This document shows, piece by piece, positions 32,329-44,186 of a DNA stretch of 64,000 bases. Made by a program: the position numbers and the translations under genes. The DNA lies in NCBI GenBank assembly GCA_032718475.1, contig JAUCBJ010008854.1, positions 1 to 64,000 on the forward strand, written 5' to 3'. Position 1 is the stretch's first letter, and each line of letters starts with the position of its first letter. The notes below the pieces were generated by a model. The model worked only from the letters and a program-made list of their open reading frames with translations, did not search any database and was not told the DNA's origin. The DNA comes from Nemertoderma westbladi. Lineage: Eukaryota > Xenacoelomorpha > Nemertodermatida > Nemertodermatidae.

Positions 32329-34256
32329 TTACTGCTGTCTGCATTCCGGTGGATTTTCGCCTTTAACCTCGTTTTTCCCGGGCTTGTAATCGGGATCATC
32401 TTCATCTTCGTCCTCACCTTCGTACTCATCACCCTCGTCCTCCTCTTCCTCAATATCCTCATCAACCTGGGCTTCCCCGGTGAAGTAGAACACGGCCTGT
32501 AAAGAATCAGATTAACATTATTAACTAGGCCAATATTTGTAATATAATCTCACCAACATATTGGTGTTGCGTAATTACATTACATACAAACAAGCAAGCA
32601 AACAGTCGGCCGAGGCCTGAGGCGATAGCTGCTACCCGAAGGTGGGGGTGGGCGCAACTCATAACTCATTTTCAGGTCCCAGTAATTCAACTGGTCGTTA
32701 TATTATCGACCCCACTATTAACTTGTTTATAAACGAAGCTACGATTTAAGACTAGCATGTTAGGCTAATTACTAATTAGATATTATTAATATCTTTAACA
32801 TCCAAAGATTGGGAAAATATGCATTTTAAGTGCGAAGGGAAGGGAAGTTTATTTACAAGAAGTAGAATTCGAAAATCACGATATACAGTAAATAACAAAT
32901 GGCGAACAACTAACTTTTCTTTTTCAAGTCAGATCTGCATAAACGTAAGACTAAATGGATGAATTTAAACAATAGATTAGGCAGTAGGCAGTAGGAGGGT
33001 TTACCTTGGGGAGAATCCTGTCCCGGAACAGAATCGCGATATCGAAATCGGCCTCCATCATCTGTTCGAGTTCGGGGCCCTCGTCACCGCCGTCCCCCCG
33101 GGGCCCCTCGAAGAAGTTAAAGAAACTGCAGTTGGGTACTGTCTTGGATACAGTCCTCGTCTGCCCTTGCGATTTGTGTTTCTGCTTCTTCTTTATGGTC
33201 TTTACCGTCACGTTCTTCCCTTTCTTCCAATCGATTTTACAACCGATTAGACTCTTTATCTGCGCGCCCTCGTAATTAATAACGTCCTCCAATGTGTCGG
33301 ACGGCCCGTATTCCATAAGGTAGAGTTTGCTAAGGACAGTGTTGTTAAAGAACTCGTTGGGAGAGAAATGGAAGTCTAGAGAGAAGTTAGGAGAGACGTG
33401 TCCGGGACAATCCAATCGCACTCGAATGTCTACGAGGTTCTTCAGAATGGGTTCATCGTGTTCCAAGATGAGTTCCGCTACCATTTCAATGCTCTTTAAG
33501 GTTGTCAACCAGAACTCCGGGATGCCAACCTCGGCGTCTCTCTTCTCCTCCGTCTCCTCCCCAACAACCTCCGGCCATTCGCTCAACTCCCACTTGGATT
33601 CCTCCTCGGATGGTTCCACCGCCCCGGTGATAAACCCTCGTCGTTTCTCGTAGATTTCGTCGAACTTTGCCTGGAATCTCTTCTCTAACTCGTGGACTTC
33701 CTTGTAGAAATCCGCCTCAACTGTCACCTGTCGAAAGGAATGAATATGCAATGCAGATAGGCCTACGCAGATAGGGATAACAAGAAAAAAAGATAACTAA
33801 AGTTTACATTAAAGTCATTAAACAAATATTAATGCATGAAATATCGTAGACATGGGCTTAACGAATGACATTATGATAGTGATACTTATTATTATTAAAC
33901 ATAGGCCCTAATGCATAAAGCGCCATATATCGGTATACGGTTCAGTTGACATGCTTATGTTAGGTTAGGCCTACCTGTTTGTGACACAGACATCTCAGAG
34001 CATCAACTCGTCTCTTTACTTCCGTCGGTAGACTCTCAATGTATCCGCTACTCTGGCCAACCAGAGCGTCCAGTTTCCCTTGGATCGCGGCCAGAGCTTG
34101 AGGAGATTTCAGGAGGTCCGGTATCACGGTCGACTTCTCGCCGGGGCCCTTCGCCGGAGAGGGTTCTGAACTTGCCGCGTCGCCGGATTCCGTCGGTACG
34201 TCTTCTTCGCACTGGTTTGGTGCGTCGATTAAGGGTTCACCGTCGTTAGCTGACAT
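32329..34256 (-). CDS. NAP1L1: Nucleosome assembly protein 1-like, three exons
   Basis: A histone H2A-H2B chaperone of the NAP1/SET family. The exons on the minus strand are 34256-33975 (94 codons), 33727-33005 (241 codons) and 32496-32329 (55 codons plus TAA). Introns are 247 and 508 bp with GT/AG borders, all phase 0, giving 390 residues; human NAP1L1 has 391. The acidic N-terminus leads to a long dimerisation helix (VDALRCLCHKQ|VTVEADFYKEVHELEKRF). Then come the core (GIPEFWLTTLKSIEM, LDFHFSPNEFF), IDWKKGKNVTVKTIKKKQKH with the basic nuclear-signal segment, and SFFNFF. The C-terminal acidic tail ends PPECRQQ; a terminal C-x-Q-Q resembles a CaaX-like prenylation box as in vertebrate NAP1L1. 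The stop codon overlaps the edge of the 23-bp array. A fold-back element begins 335 bp upstream of the ATG. The symbol denotes the closest family member, not proven orthology. Confidence 0.93.
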
Positions 34257-34591
34257 CTTAAGGTCTTATAATTAATTATACACTCGATAACACTAGTTAA
34301 CCTTTTTACCAGTACTGCAGTACTGCAGTTAGGTGCTTACAGCTTACTTTTCTGTCTGACTACAGACTAAGCTACAGTCCATTCGCACTTACGACCCTGA
34401 ACAATATCGTATTCCATCAGCAAACTCGACTGAATTGTCAAAAATAAATTATCACAAAGGGTAGTTCCGATATGGAACTATGGCTTCCACCACGTAGTCA
34501 ATGCCAATAATAAAATAACTAAGTTAACTTTTATTTTGCCGTTGCAACAGGTTCATGAAATTATTGATTATATTATCAATACTACTTATTG

Positions 34592-37165
34592 CGGTAGGTG
34601 CTAAAATGCACAACGAGCAACAATGACCAACAACGAGCTGACGAGCAACAATGATCAACAATGAGCAACAACGAGCAACAACCAACAACGAGCAACAATG
34701 ACAAACAACGAGCAACAATGACCAACAATGAGCAACAACGAGCAACAATGACAAACAACGAGCAACAACGAGCAATAATAAAGTACAACAACGACAGAAC
34801 GAGTAACAATGAGAGCAACAACGAGCAACAATGAGCAACAATGAGCAACAACGAGCAATAATAAAGTACAACAACGAGTAACAATGAGTAACAACGAGCC
34901 ACAATGACCAACAACGAGCAGTAATAATGTACAACAACAAGCAACAATGACCAACAATGAGCAACAACGAGCAACAATGAGAAATAATGAGCAACAACGA
35001 GCAATAATAAAGTACAACAACGAGTAACAATGAGCAACAATGAGCAACAACGTCGCGTTAATTTAATTGTTAATTGTCGCGTTATGGCTAATCTATTGTC
35101 TTGGTTTTACATAGGGAATCATCAACATCAATCATCATCAATATTGTTCTGTTCCAAGTCAAAAGAATCCCGTAATCTTACTACATATATATCTACTTGT
35201 GGCGGTTAACTTCAAAGTCCTAAGTCCTAAATCCTAAGTCGTAATCGAATAAATTTAGTTGAATTTCCGTTAGTTCGATCTACTGTAAACTGCCCAACAA
35301 AATGCACTGTAGATAGGCCTAACCCAATCGTGACATTCCCCTAACATTAAGCAATAATACTAATACAGTAAGAAGTGCTGAAGTAATGAACAATGAAGCT
35401 ATTAGCAGGGGCGTAGGCTGGCAGACAGGGGGGTAGATACTGGTTTCTAGGCCCGAATGATGTCCGTTAACCTTAACTCTGTAATACAGTAGGCCTAACA
35501 CCTAACTGGGCACAATCTACTGAACGGAACCTTTGCTCAATTGACCAGGACCCGTTGACCGGACCCATTGATATTTAAAGGCAGAAAAGAGCAGGCAGCA
35601 GATTAGTAAAGGACCAGGTTACAGAGGCGTGTTCAAGTGTTGGCGTTGGTGGGAACCAAAACAATAAACGAAAGTTAAGACATGTTACAAGATTATGGGT
35701 ACGGTCACAAAAGGCTGAGGTAATAAGGGTCCGGTCAACACAAGTAAAATATAAATCAAATATAAAGCTTCAACATATAAATAAAAATTTAATAGGCCTA
35801 AAGTAAATAACTAATCAAATACAAAATAGGCTTGGCCTACCCCCATCCCCCAAGCTATACAGTAGTCTGTAACTGTAATATAGAAATAGAAACGCTAGGC
35901 AGACTTCAGCTTCAGGACTGCCGGGCAATCAGGTCACTGTCCAAGTCCAACTGTATAAAATACAAAATAATAATACGAAAACCAGTTCACACTTCACAGT
36001 ACCGTATATCAGACAGTCAGAACCAGATAATAGGTTGAGGTAAGTTTCAACGACACTACCCGAACAGAACAAGACTGAAATCAGGTAAACTGATAAATAT
36101 TTGTAGGCCTACCGGTCCATACAGGTATAGCAGTATTGTGCACCATCTTGATGACATTGCGGGTATGGAAGCATTTTTTATTAAGTTCTTGGTTGGGAAT
36201 TTATTTATTGGATTACTGGGATACTTATACTGCATAAGTATAATGAATGTATTGCTCGTTGTTGCTCGTTGTTGCTCATTGTTGCTCGTTGTTGTTCATT
36301 GTTGCTCGTTGTTGTACTTTCGTTGTTGCTCATTGTTGCTCGTTGTTGCTTCATTGTTGCTCGTTGTTGCTCATTGTTGCTCGTTGTTGCTCATTGTTGC
36401 TCATTGTTGCTCGTTGTTGCTCATTGTTGCTCATTATTGCTCGTTGTTGATCATTGTTGCTCGTTGTTGGTCATTGTTGCTCCTTGTCGCTCATTGTTGC
36501 TCGTTGTTGCTCATTGTTGCTCGTTGTTGCTCATTGTTGCTCGTTGTTGCTCATTGTTGCTCGTTGTTGCTCATTGTTGCTCGTTGTTGCTCAGTTGTTG
36601 CTCATTGTTGCTCGTTGTTGCTCATTGTTGCTCGTTGTTGCTCATTGTTGCTCGTTGTTGCTCGTTGTTGGTCATTGTTGCTCATTGTTACTCGTTGTTG
36701 TACTTTATTATTGCTCGTTGTTGCTCATTGTTGCTAGTTGTTGCTCATTGTTGCTCGTTGTTACTCATTGTTGCTCATTGTTGCTCCGTTGTTGCTCATT
36801 GTTGCTCGTTGTTGCTCGTTGTTGCTCATTGTTGCTCGTTGTTGCTGCATTGTTGCTCGTTGTTGCCATTGTTGCATCGTTGTTGCTCGTTGTTGCTCGT
36901 TGTTGGTCATTGTTGCTCATTGTTACTCGTTGTTGTACTTTATTATTGCTCGTTGTTGCTCATTGTTGCTCGTTGTTGGGTGCTCATCGTTGTTGCTCGT
37001 TGTTGGTCATTGTTGCTCATTGTTACTCGTTGTTGTACTTTATTATTGCTCGTTGTTGCTCGTTGTTGCTCGTTGTTGCTCGTTGTTGCTCATTGTTGCT
37101 CGTTGTTTGCTCATTGTTGTTCGTTGTTGGTCATTGTTGCTCGTTGTGCATTTTAGCACCTACCG
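34592..37165. mobile_element. Fold-back element 2 with GAGCAACAACGAGCAACAATG arms
   Basis: The outer ends are inverted copies of CGGTAGGTGCTAAAATGCAC, starting at 34592 and, as complement, ending at 37165. Inside them, arrays of short repeats (words CGAGCAACA and ATGAGCAACA, about 15-bp rhythm) occupy 34609-35051 on one strand and 36247-37150 in the opposite orientation. Between the arrays lies 1.2 kb of AT-rich DNA without a gene. No target duplication could be found next to the matching ends. Long Leu/Cys/Ser-rich frames across the arrays are artefacts. The arrangement could form a giant hairpin. Confidence 0.8.
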
Positions 37166-38042
37166 ATAACCACTGGGAAAAGAAAAGGAGATACCAGTAC
37201 TGAAAATAGCGGGAACATTTGAAATATATTGTTCTTAAACTTTAAATGCGTTTATCTCGGAATTAAATTTTTCACATTCAAAATACTACTACTCAGCCAT
37301 TTCTTAACCAAATTTCGAAATTTTTTTTTGTTTGATTTCTTTTCGGGTTTTGATCAAAAGTAATCGGTTAGAATTTTGAATTGTGCCATATTAATTTCTT
37401 GAAATTAGTTAATATCTATTAAGTAATAATTAATATTAGTTAATAATGTTTAAAAAATATTTAAGACCTAAATAAAAAATGTAACCGATAAGTTTTGTGG
37501 AGCCGAGGATGCTGATTCAGAAAAACCAAGTTTGAAAATTTTCGCCCAAAATTGTGAGACTAGTAGTGTTTTTAGTGAAATTAACAATTTCGCTGGTGGC
37601 CGCTAGAGGGCCACTCAAATTTAAAATTTTTTTTTTGAACCCAATATTTGGCCATATGTTAATCCCCCGAAAGGTATAAAATATTCAAAACTACACACAA
37701 AGCAGAAAATATAGCCATTTGCAAAAAAGGTCCATAGGGGGGTGTACCCCCCCCCCCTCCCCCTCCCCCCCCCCCCCCCCCTTAACAGTACATTGGTGTA
37801 AATCAGTACTTTGACAATCAACTATGATTTCTACGCATCAGCCAACATGTTACAACAACAAAGCAGAATACTGAACAAAGAGATGTCGCAATGCAGCATA
37901 AAAAATGCCCAGCACTCGAATGCAAATAATTTTTAGAACCCTGAATCATAGCGATCTATTGTAGCAGCTTCCAATCAAAATCGTAGTTACTATATATTTG
38001 TTTACTAGAGTTCAACGGTGTGAAGAAAATAAAAAGGGCTCT
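37166..38042. other. Non-coding, AT-rich with a poly-C tract
   Basis: No gene seen. A C-rich run lies at about 37747-37782. Confidence 0.5.
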
Positions 38043-38125
38043 TAATTGGCCTATAGGGGCTGTTGCGCTGTCAGTCAGAGAGGTAACAAACAGCCCATGG
38101 GGTAAGGATTTACCCATGGGGCACT
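38043..38125 (+). repeat. Inverted repeat, left arm (partner 40905-40985)
   Basis: Contains GCGCTGTCAGTCAGAGAGGT followed by AACA and GGGGTAAGGATTTACC. The complement of the same series occurs at about 40905-40985. Some 80 bp match with a few differences. The pair may mark the ends of a 2.9-kb element, but no target duplication was identified. Confidence 0.6.
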
Positions 38126-38479
38126 AACTATCAGATAGTCTGATACCAACTGTCAGACAGTCTTTTTCAACTATCAGATAGATGATCGCCCAGTTACAAG
38201 TTGCCCGATAGTTGTATTTTTTAAACCCCGAGTGTTGTTGACCGAGTCTGTTACTTCAGAAACCGTTAAACGTGGTGCCGGTGCCGGAATTCTGGCTTTG
38301 ATTAAAAACACTGAACTGCTGAGCGATGGCGGAATCTACGAAACCCGGCTGGATTCCTAATCCTAGGAGGCGACGGAGTCAATTAAACGTAACAATGAAA
38401 CGATCGCGATGGACAATGGACTGATGGATTCTATTCAATGTATCCAGAACGATACGATGGCGGCGGAGTCTATTACAGT

Positions 38480-38770
38480 ATTAAACACGCAACCAAAGTG
38501 ATCAGATGATGGCGAAGTAATCTACAAAACAGAGAACGACAGGAAGGCGATGGAGTTTCTGAGTTTATTAAACCCAGTAAGATGTGCATAGCGAAGCGAT
38601 CGAGACGGATAACGGAGTCTATTACAGTATTAACCACGTAACCAAAGCGATCAGACGATGGCGAAGTAATCTACAAAACAGAGAAAGGAAGGCGATGGAG
38701 TTTATTATACCCAGTAAGATGGTGCATAGCGAAGCGATCGAGACGTATAACATATAACGGAATCTATTAC
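38480..38770 (+). repeat. Tandem duplication of about 130-145 bp
   Basis: GATGGCGAAGTAATCTACAA, GGAAGGCGATGGAGTTT and ATAGCGAAGCGATCGAGACG each occur twice in the same order, at about 38505-38620 and 38655-38740. Non-coding. Confidence 0.6.
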
Positions 38771-39164
38771 AGAATTAAACCTGGAATGAAGACGGTGGAA
38801 TCTATAGGCCTAAACCTGGAACAATGCGAACAAGGCTACTCTAAAGTTAGACTAGACTGGTTTGTGAGATTAACTTGCCAATACTAACTCAATACAATTT
38901 GCTTTCTTCGAATTCCTAATAATATATTTTAATCTTAATAATAAATTATTCAACATCAATTATTTTATAAGTCTTGTCAATGTATAAGATTGCTAAAGAC
39001 GAAAGAGCTAACTTTAGGAAGATCTGCCTTATATTTTTAGAATTATTATAATTAATTTTGTTATGTTTATAATGAATTGTATCTTTTGACAGACTACTTG
39101 ATGTGCGACCGTGATAATAAAATTTAATGGTGCCGAAATATTTTCACTTACTTAACTGCAGGGG

Positions 39165-39260
39165 GGGGCAATCAATATTCTTCCCTCTCCAGGTGAAAAT
39201 CGACGCAAATAACAGCTTGTTTACTACTAAAATAAAACTGCATCCTGTTCTATAGGAAAA
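39165..39260 (+). repeat. Dispersed repeat, copy 3
   Basis: Poly-G, then CAATCAATATTC, CCCTCTCCAGG, ATCGACGCAAATAACAGCT and AATAAAACTGCATCCTGTTC, matching 3505-3590 and part of 8165-8265. Confidence 0.6.
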
Positions 39261-39707
39261 AACATTATAAGGGAAACTTTAGCAAGTTGTGTTTATTTTA
39301 GCCGATAGACAAGACTACATGTTTACCAAGTTTGGTATAATTTAGTCAAAGATTGAATAAGTTACGATTTTAAATTATCAGTGGAGGGTGAAGGCGCCGG
39401 GCCAGGATTCAGTTATACTTGAATAAATAATAGTGATTAAACCAAGCAGCCAAGGGATACGCGATATATGACACTGCTGTATAAGTTCATTGAATGACTG
39501 TTGATTTCGAAACATTTAATTCAAATCTATATAAATGTTAATATAATGTTGGATTTTTTTTTGTAATAATTAACAGATGAATTATATTATTTCATTAATT
39601 TATTTTTTTTATCTAATCACATTATTAAATAACAAAGCACAGAAATAATACTACGATTGAATATTTAATTGAAGGTACAGTACCGAATTGAATATTTGAA
39701 TGGGAGT

Positions 39708-39800
39708 ATCTTTTAGGCTCGTTAAGCCAAGGAATGCCTGTTCACCACCATGGGTGATCTTCCACAGTAAACCCTTCCACTCTGTTTCCCAAGTTGCCTT
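39708..39800 (+). repeat. Dispersed repeat shared with 9035-9165
   Basis: TCTTTTAGGCTCGTTAAGC, AAGGAATGCCTGTTCACCAC and a TTCCACTCTGTTTCCCA block, in the same order as the minus strand at 9035-9165. Confidence 0.6.
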
Positions 39801-40007
39801 GGTTCCCAATCGACCACTGAAGGATGAAAGCCGGGGTTGGGCTAGGCTGCAGCATTTAAAGCACTGTGCCCAAACAGTACTGCCCCATCTAGGGATCGAA
39901 CATTGAATATTTGAGATTGCATAAGATAGAGTATTGAATATCTTTGGCCGTCATCCCGTTGGTGACTGCATTGCCTACCATTTCGACAGTTTCGATTGGT
40001 TTTGGCT

Positions 40008-40313
40008 CTTCAGTCCCCGAATAGACCGATGGTCGGCGTGGTTGCTGTCCCCATGACTGAGGCTGCATTACCAACCAAAATTGCCATCTCCAGGCGTTGG
40101 AGCAGAAACTGGTGTGACCGCGGTTCGTGGGTGGCACTGTGTAGACGAGCCCCGATCTCCCGTGGGAAGGTGGATGTCTCTGGACCAGGGCGGCCAAAGG
40201 TCTCAAAGGCCACAGGGTGAAATAAATGGCCCCGGTCCATTAGGTCGCGATACTTAGAGTTTTTAATGCGCTCCGCCCCCTTAGCTGAGTGCCCCTCGGC
40301 AATTATGGTTTGT
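40008..40313 (-). pseudogene. Reverse-transcriptase C-terminal tail, second retrotransposon family
   Basis: On the minus strand the frame reads KYRDLMDRGHLFHPVAFET, GRPGPETSTFPREIGARL, then EPRSHQFLLQRLEMAI and GNAASVMGT before a stop. The pattern F-P-V-A-x-E-T-x-G ... I-G-x-R-L ... L-L-Q-R ... G-N-A is typical of the tail after the reverse transcriptase in several invertebrate retroelements. It differs from the other non-LTR family in this window. Only the tail survives. Confidence 0.6.
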
Positions 40314-40904
40314 TGAAGGTGGCTGGGGTCAGTGGATCTAGTAAGAATTAACGCAAAGATATGATTAAGTAGGCCTATGTGATATTACTGTATTAATTTC
40401 TCAAACCAAACCTATCCATTGACGTCAAATATATCCAATTTCTCCATCCAAACAAATCCGTATGTAATAATGCAGTAATGTACACTGTAATGCAATACCG
40501 GTAATGTCAATGTCCAACCAAACAATGCGTTGGTGTTATCAGACCAGCCTCTGACGTCTGAGAACCCCGTTGGTGTTATCGGACCAGCCTCTGAGAAATG
40601 TTAGGCTAACGGCACTTCGCTCTGTCGCATCAGTTTTGTAGTGGTCAGGTGGTCTATGGTCTAGTTCCAGGCTACCAGAATCCGTTAGGCCTAGTGCATG
40701 ACAGCATGATATAGAATCAGCATATTATCGTGACATCTGTGCAACTCCTGAACTCACGTGAGCATTTTACAGATGGTGGTCTAATTTATATGGTCTTGTA
40801 CCGCGAAACCGTGTATTATTTACAGATGTAGGCTAAATTTCGGGTCTTGTACCGTGCACAGTACTGGTGGGCCTACACAGCTACTGCTATTTTGCCTAAT
40901 ACAG

Positions 40905-40985
40905 GTCCCAGAGGTAAATCCTTACCCCACAGGCTGTTACCTCTCTGACTGACAGCGCAAACAGCCCTCACTCTAATTGGCCGCA
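40905..40985 (-). repeat. Inverted repeat, right arm (partner 38043-38125)
   Basis: GGTAAATCCTTACCCCA and ACCTCTCTGACTGACAGCGC are the complement of the left arm at 38043-38125. Confidence 0.6.
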
Positions 40986-40989
40986 TTCC

Positions 40990-41740
40990 AACCACTAAAA
41001 AAGAGGCAAGGGAATGCCGAAAGTGAATACCGAAAGTGAACACGGCAGGGCGTGTGGCTTTTATGCTTTTATAAACACTACTTAGATATTCATGAGTTTA
41101 TAAATCTTATCTAAATACTCCATCAGTTCTATGGCTTTGGAGTAGGATGGAGCATTGCTAATAAAATGTGAGTTTTTGTCGCAAAAGCTTTAACATATTA
41201 ACAAGTATATATCGAGTGTTAATAATAATAGTAGGCGTAGCGTTTACTTATGTTATAGTTATGATTTGCTGATATTTTAATAAATGTTTAATGTAGGACA
41301 CATTACACATCTTTCTTTATACCAAATACTTATACTGAATCGTCAATCGTTGTTTGTTTTGCACACATAAGTGATTTATAGCATGGTGCCTTCGCCTTGC
41401 CTATGGGTTGTCTAGCCTCCTCATCCTTATACATTTGTACTTTTATTTGCAATTTTCATATTAATATGTTTTAATAAAGAGTGTTGTGGTTATAAATAAC
41501 ATAATAATCAAGATATGTGCCAGTGCCACGCCATGTAGGCTGCGCGTAGAAGCGCAGGTTTACCCATACTTCCTTACAGTACATCATAGACTTGTCAGCC
41601 TGTACTACACTGCTGCTATACGGTAAAACGAACTTAGATCCCGCAAGGCCTGACTTTGATAAACTTAGATCTTTCCGAACTTTAATGTCCTATCTGAGTG
41701 AACTTAGATATCCTAACTAGGTGAATTTAGATCCTAACTA
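40990..41740. other. Non-coding; short GAACTTAGAT repeats
   Basis: No gene seen. At 41628-41755 the words (G)AACTTAGAT and TCCTAACTAGGTGAA recur five or more times. Confidence 0.5.
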
Positions 41741-41747
41741 GGTGAAC

Positions 41748-41911
41748 TTAGATTGATTTATGAGCGATTGGCGAACGATAACCATACTTTATTTATTTTT
41801 TAATAAATAATTAAATTTTTAAAATTTTTGAAAAACTCCGGCTCCGGCCAAATTGCTCAACTCCGGCTCCTGCTCCGGCACCGGCCAAATCCCAACTCTG
41901 ATCGAGCCCTA
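41748..41911 (-). mobile_element. hAT-like element end fragment
   Basis: The complement matches the first roughly 175 bp of the element starting at 43515: TAGGGCTCGATC-GAGTTGGG, then GGAGCCGGAGC words, then an AT-rich segment and ATCGTTCGCCAATCGCTCAT. The copy ends in GAGCCCTA at 41911. Its other end was not found, so it is a fragment or is truncated. Confidence 0.65.
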
Positions 41912-41916
41912 ATTTC

Positions 41917-43118
41917 GGGTAAATCTTTTCGACCTACGCGTAGGCCTACGCGTAGCTACGCGTAGCTACGCGTAGCTACGCGTAGTTTGTAACTTCCATT
42001 CCTGTCATTTACCGGCAGGGCCAGACTTACTGCCTATTTAACAACTACGCGTAGGTGTTTTAAAACTACGCGTAGTTATTTTGGAACTACGCGCAGGTAT
42101 TTTGAAACTACGCGTAGGTGCTACGCGTAGCTACGCGTAGGTGCTACGCGTAGCAGTCCTGATAACAATGATTTTTCATTTCAGGTCCGGTAGGGTTGAG
42201 TTGTTAGGCAAGTATCGGTATATTTCAGGTATCTGATTATCAGACAAATGTAATAACAGAATCGGAAACTCATATCTCGACATACAGCACTGGTAATAAA
42301 TAATATTCGGCTCTTTCACAAACAAACACAGAATGAATAAAAAGTAAACTTAAAATTCACGTCTCATGATTCAAGTATCTTTGTTTCCATTGGATTATTT
42401 AAATATTGAACAGTACTGTAGTAAATAAAGCGACCAGTCTACCGGTGAAGAGGTTAAACGAAAGCAGATAAATACTGCATATAATCAAATTGTTTGGTCA
42501 AATAACAAGTGCAACCAATCATGGTAGACAATTTAGTCTCCTCCTTCCCTTGTCAAGGGGTTTTAACATATTAAATACAGTATATCCTTGCCCTATCGTG
42601 AACAAAGGCAATAAAAAGCATAGAGAATCGATAAGAACCATCGGCCTATTTCCTTTGTAAACTATTTTTGAACTCTAAACATTAATTATTAACACATTTT
42701 AACGCCCGCAACGCATGAAGTGAAGAGTATGTAGTCTTAGCGTATTCCTCTATTGAGTAGAGTATACATGTATTACTGTTGAAAGCATTTGATGGTTGTG
42801 GGTTGTTTATTGAACATACCGTATTTGTGTCTTATTTTAGTACTGACTCGCTTCGAATACGTAGGCCTACTAATGATAAACGACGTATAGGCATAGTTAT
42901 GGGTAGCACCTACGCGTAGGTATACGTAGCAACTACGCGTAGTTATACGTAGCATCTACGCGTAGTTATACGTAGCATCTACGCGTAGGTCGCGTAGGAC
43001 CTACGCGTAGCTACGCGTAGCACTTACGCGTAGTTATTGTTAAAACTCTGAAACTGGTGATATATGACCCATTGTTGCGAACTACGCGTAGCTACGCGTA
43101 GGTCGAAAATATTTACCC
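41917..43118. mobile_element. Repeat-armed element with CTACGCGTAG words and 8-10 bp TSD
   Basis: The ends are GGGTAAAT(C)TTTTCGACC at 41917 and its near-complement finishing ATTTACCC at 43118. CTAATTTC flanks both sides (41909-41916 and 43119-43126); because of adjacent C residues the duplication can be read as 8 to 10 bp. Both arms are packed with the palindrome CTACGCGTAG (41930-42155 and 42905-43105). The centre has no gene. The size is 1202 bp. The GGG start and 9-bp-compatible duplication fit a non-autonomous Mutator-like element. It inserted right at the end of the hAT fragment. Confidence 0.75.
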
Positions 43119-44186
43119 CTAATTTCCAGGTATTGGTATATACCGATACCCCTACCGGTATGCTGGTATACAGGTATAGGCTACCAGCAACCAGTACTGT
43201 AGACAGTCATAGTCAGACAGTAGCCTACTGCAGTACTGGTATACTAACTACTGAACTACTAACAGATTCGATTAGATTATGTATGTTATCATGTACGGTA
43301 CATTACTGCATTATGCATTACTGCATTATATGTTATACCTAGGTAAATTAGGCCTATTGTATTAGGCCTATAGGCCTACTGTATACATACACCCCACATA
43401 CTACTGCTGTACTGTAGCCAGGTAGCTATGTAATTGTTTTGTATTGTTCTGTACAGATTATGACAGATTGTACCGGTAATTGTTTTCTAACTAAATAGGC
43501 TACAGTATCAGTAGTAGGGCTCGATCGGAGTTGGGATTTGGCCGGAGCCGGAGCAGGAGCCGGAGTTGGACAATTTGGCCGGAGCCGGAGCAGGAGCCGG
43601 AGTTTTTCAAAAATTTTAAAAATTTAATTATTTATTTAAAAAAAAATAAAGTATGGTTATCGTTCGCCAATCGCTCATAATCAATCATACTGTAGGTCTA
43701 ATTAATTTCATATTTATAGATTTACGAATTTTCAATTTAAAATTTAAGTAATTAATTTATCACAGACAAACGGCACGGCACGGCTTGACGATGACGGCGA
43801 CGGCCTGATGCTGACGGCGACGGTGGACGGCCTGACGCTGACGGCTAAAAATTACCTACAGTACCTAACTCACTAACTCATAACTATCTACAGATCTAAC
43901 TGTGGTAGAGGTGTGTACCGTAGGTAGCCTACCGTACGCTGGTACGTGTACCAGTACCGCAGTACCAGAGTACAGTATGCTGGCATGACAGCAGTAAATG
44001 GCTGCAGTGGTACAGTCTGACAGTGTACAATCATAGCATTTACAATTTTTTAAAGTAGGGCCTATCTGTCTGTCTGTAACAGTCTGCTAGTCAGCCAGCT
44101 GGCCAGTACCAGTACTGCAGTACAGTCAGTCAGTCATTGACTTTAAGTAAATACTGCAGTATTATCAGATTATACTTGATATTGAA

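Noticed and set aside
34524-37203. Several Leu/Cys/Ser-rich, membrane-like frames in fold-back element 2
   Set aside because: They are translations of the short GAGCAACAA-type repeat in all frames, with no independent coding signal.
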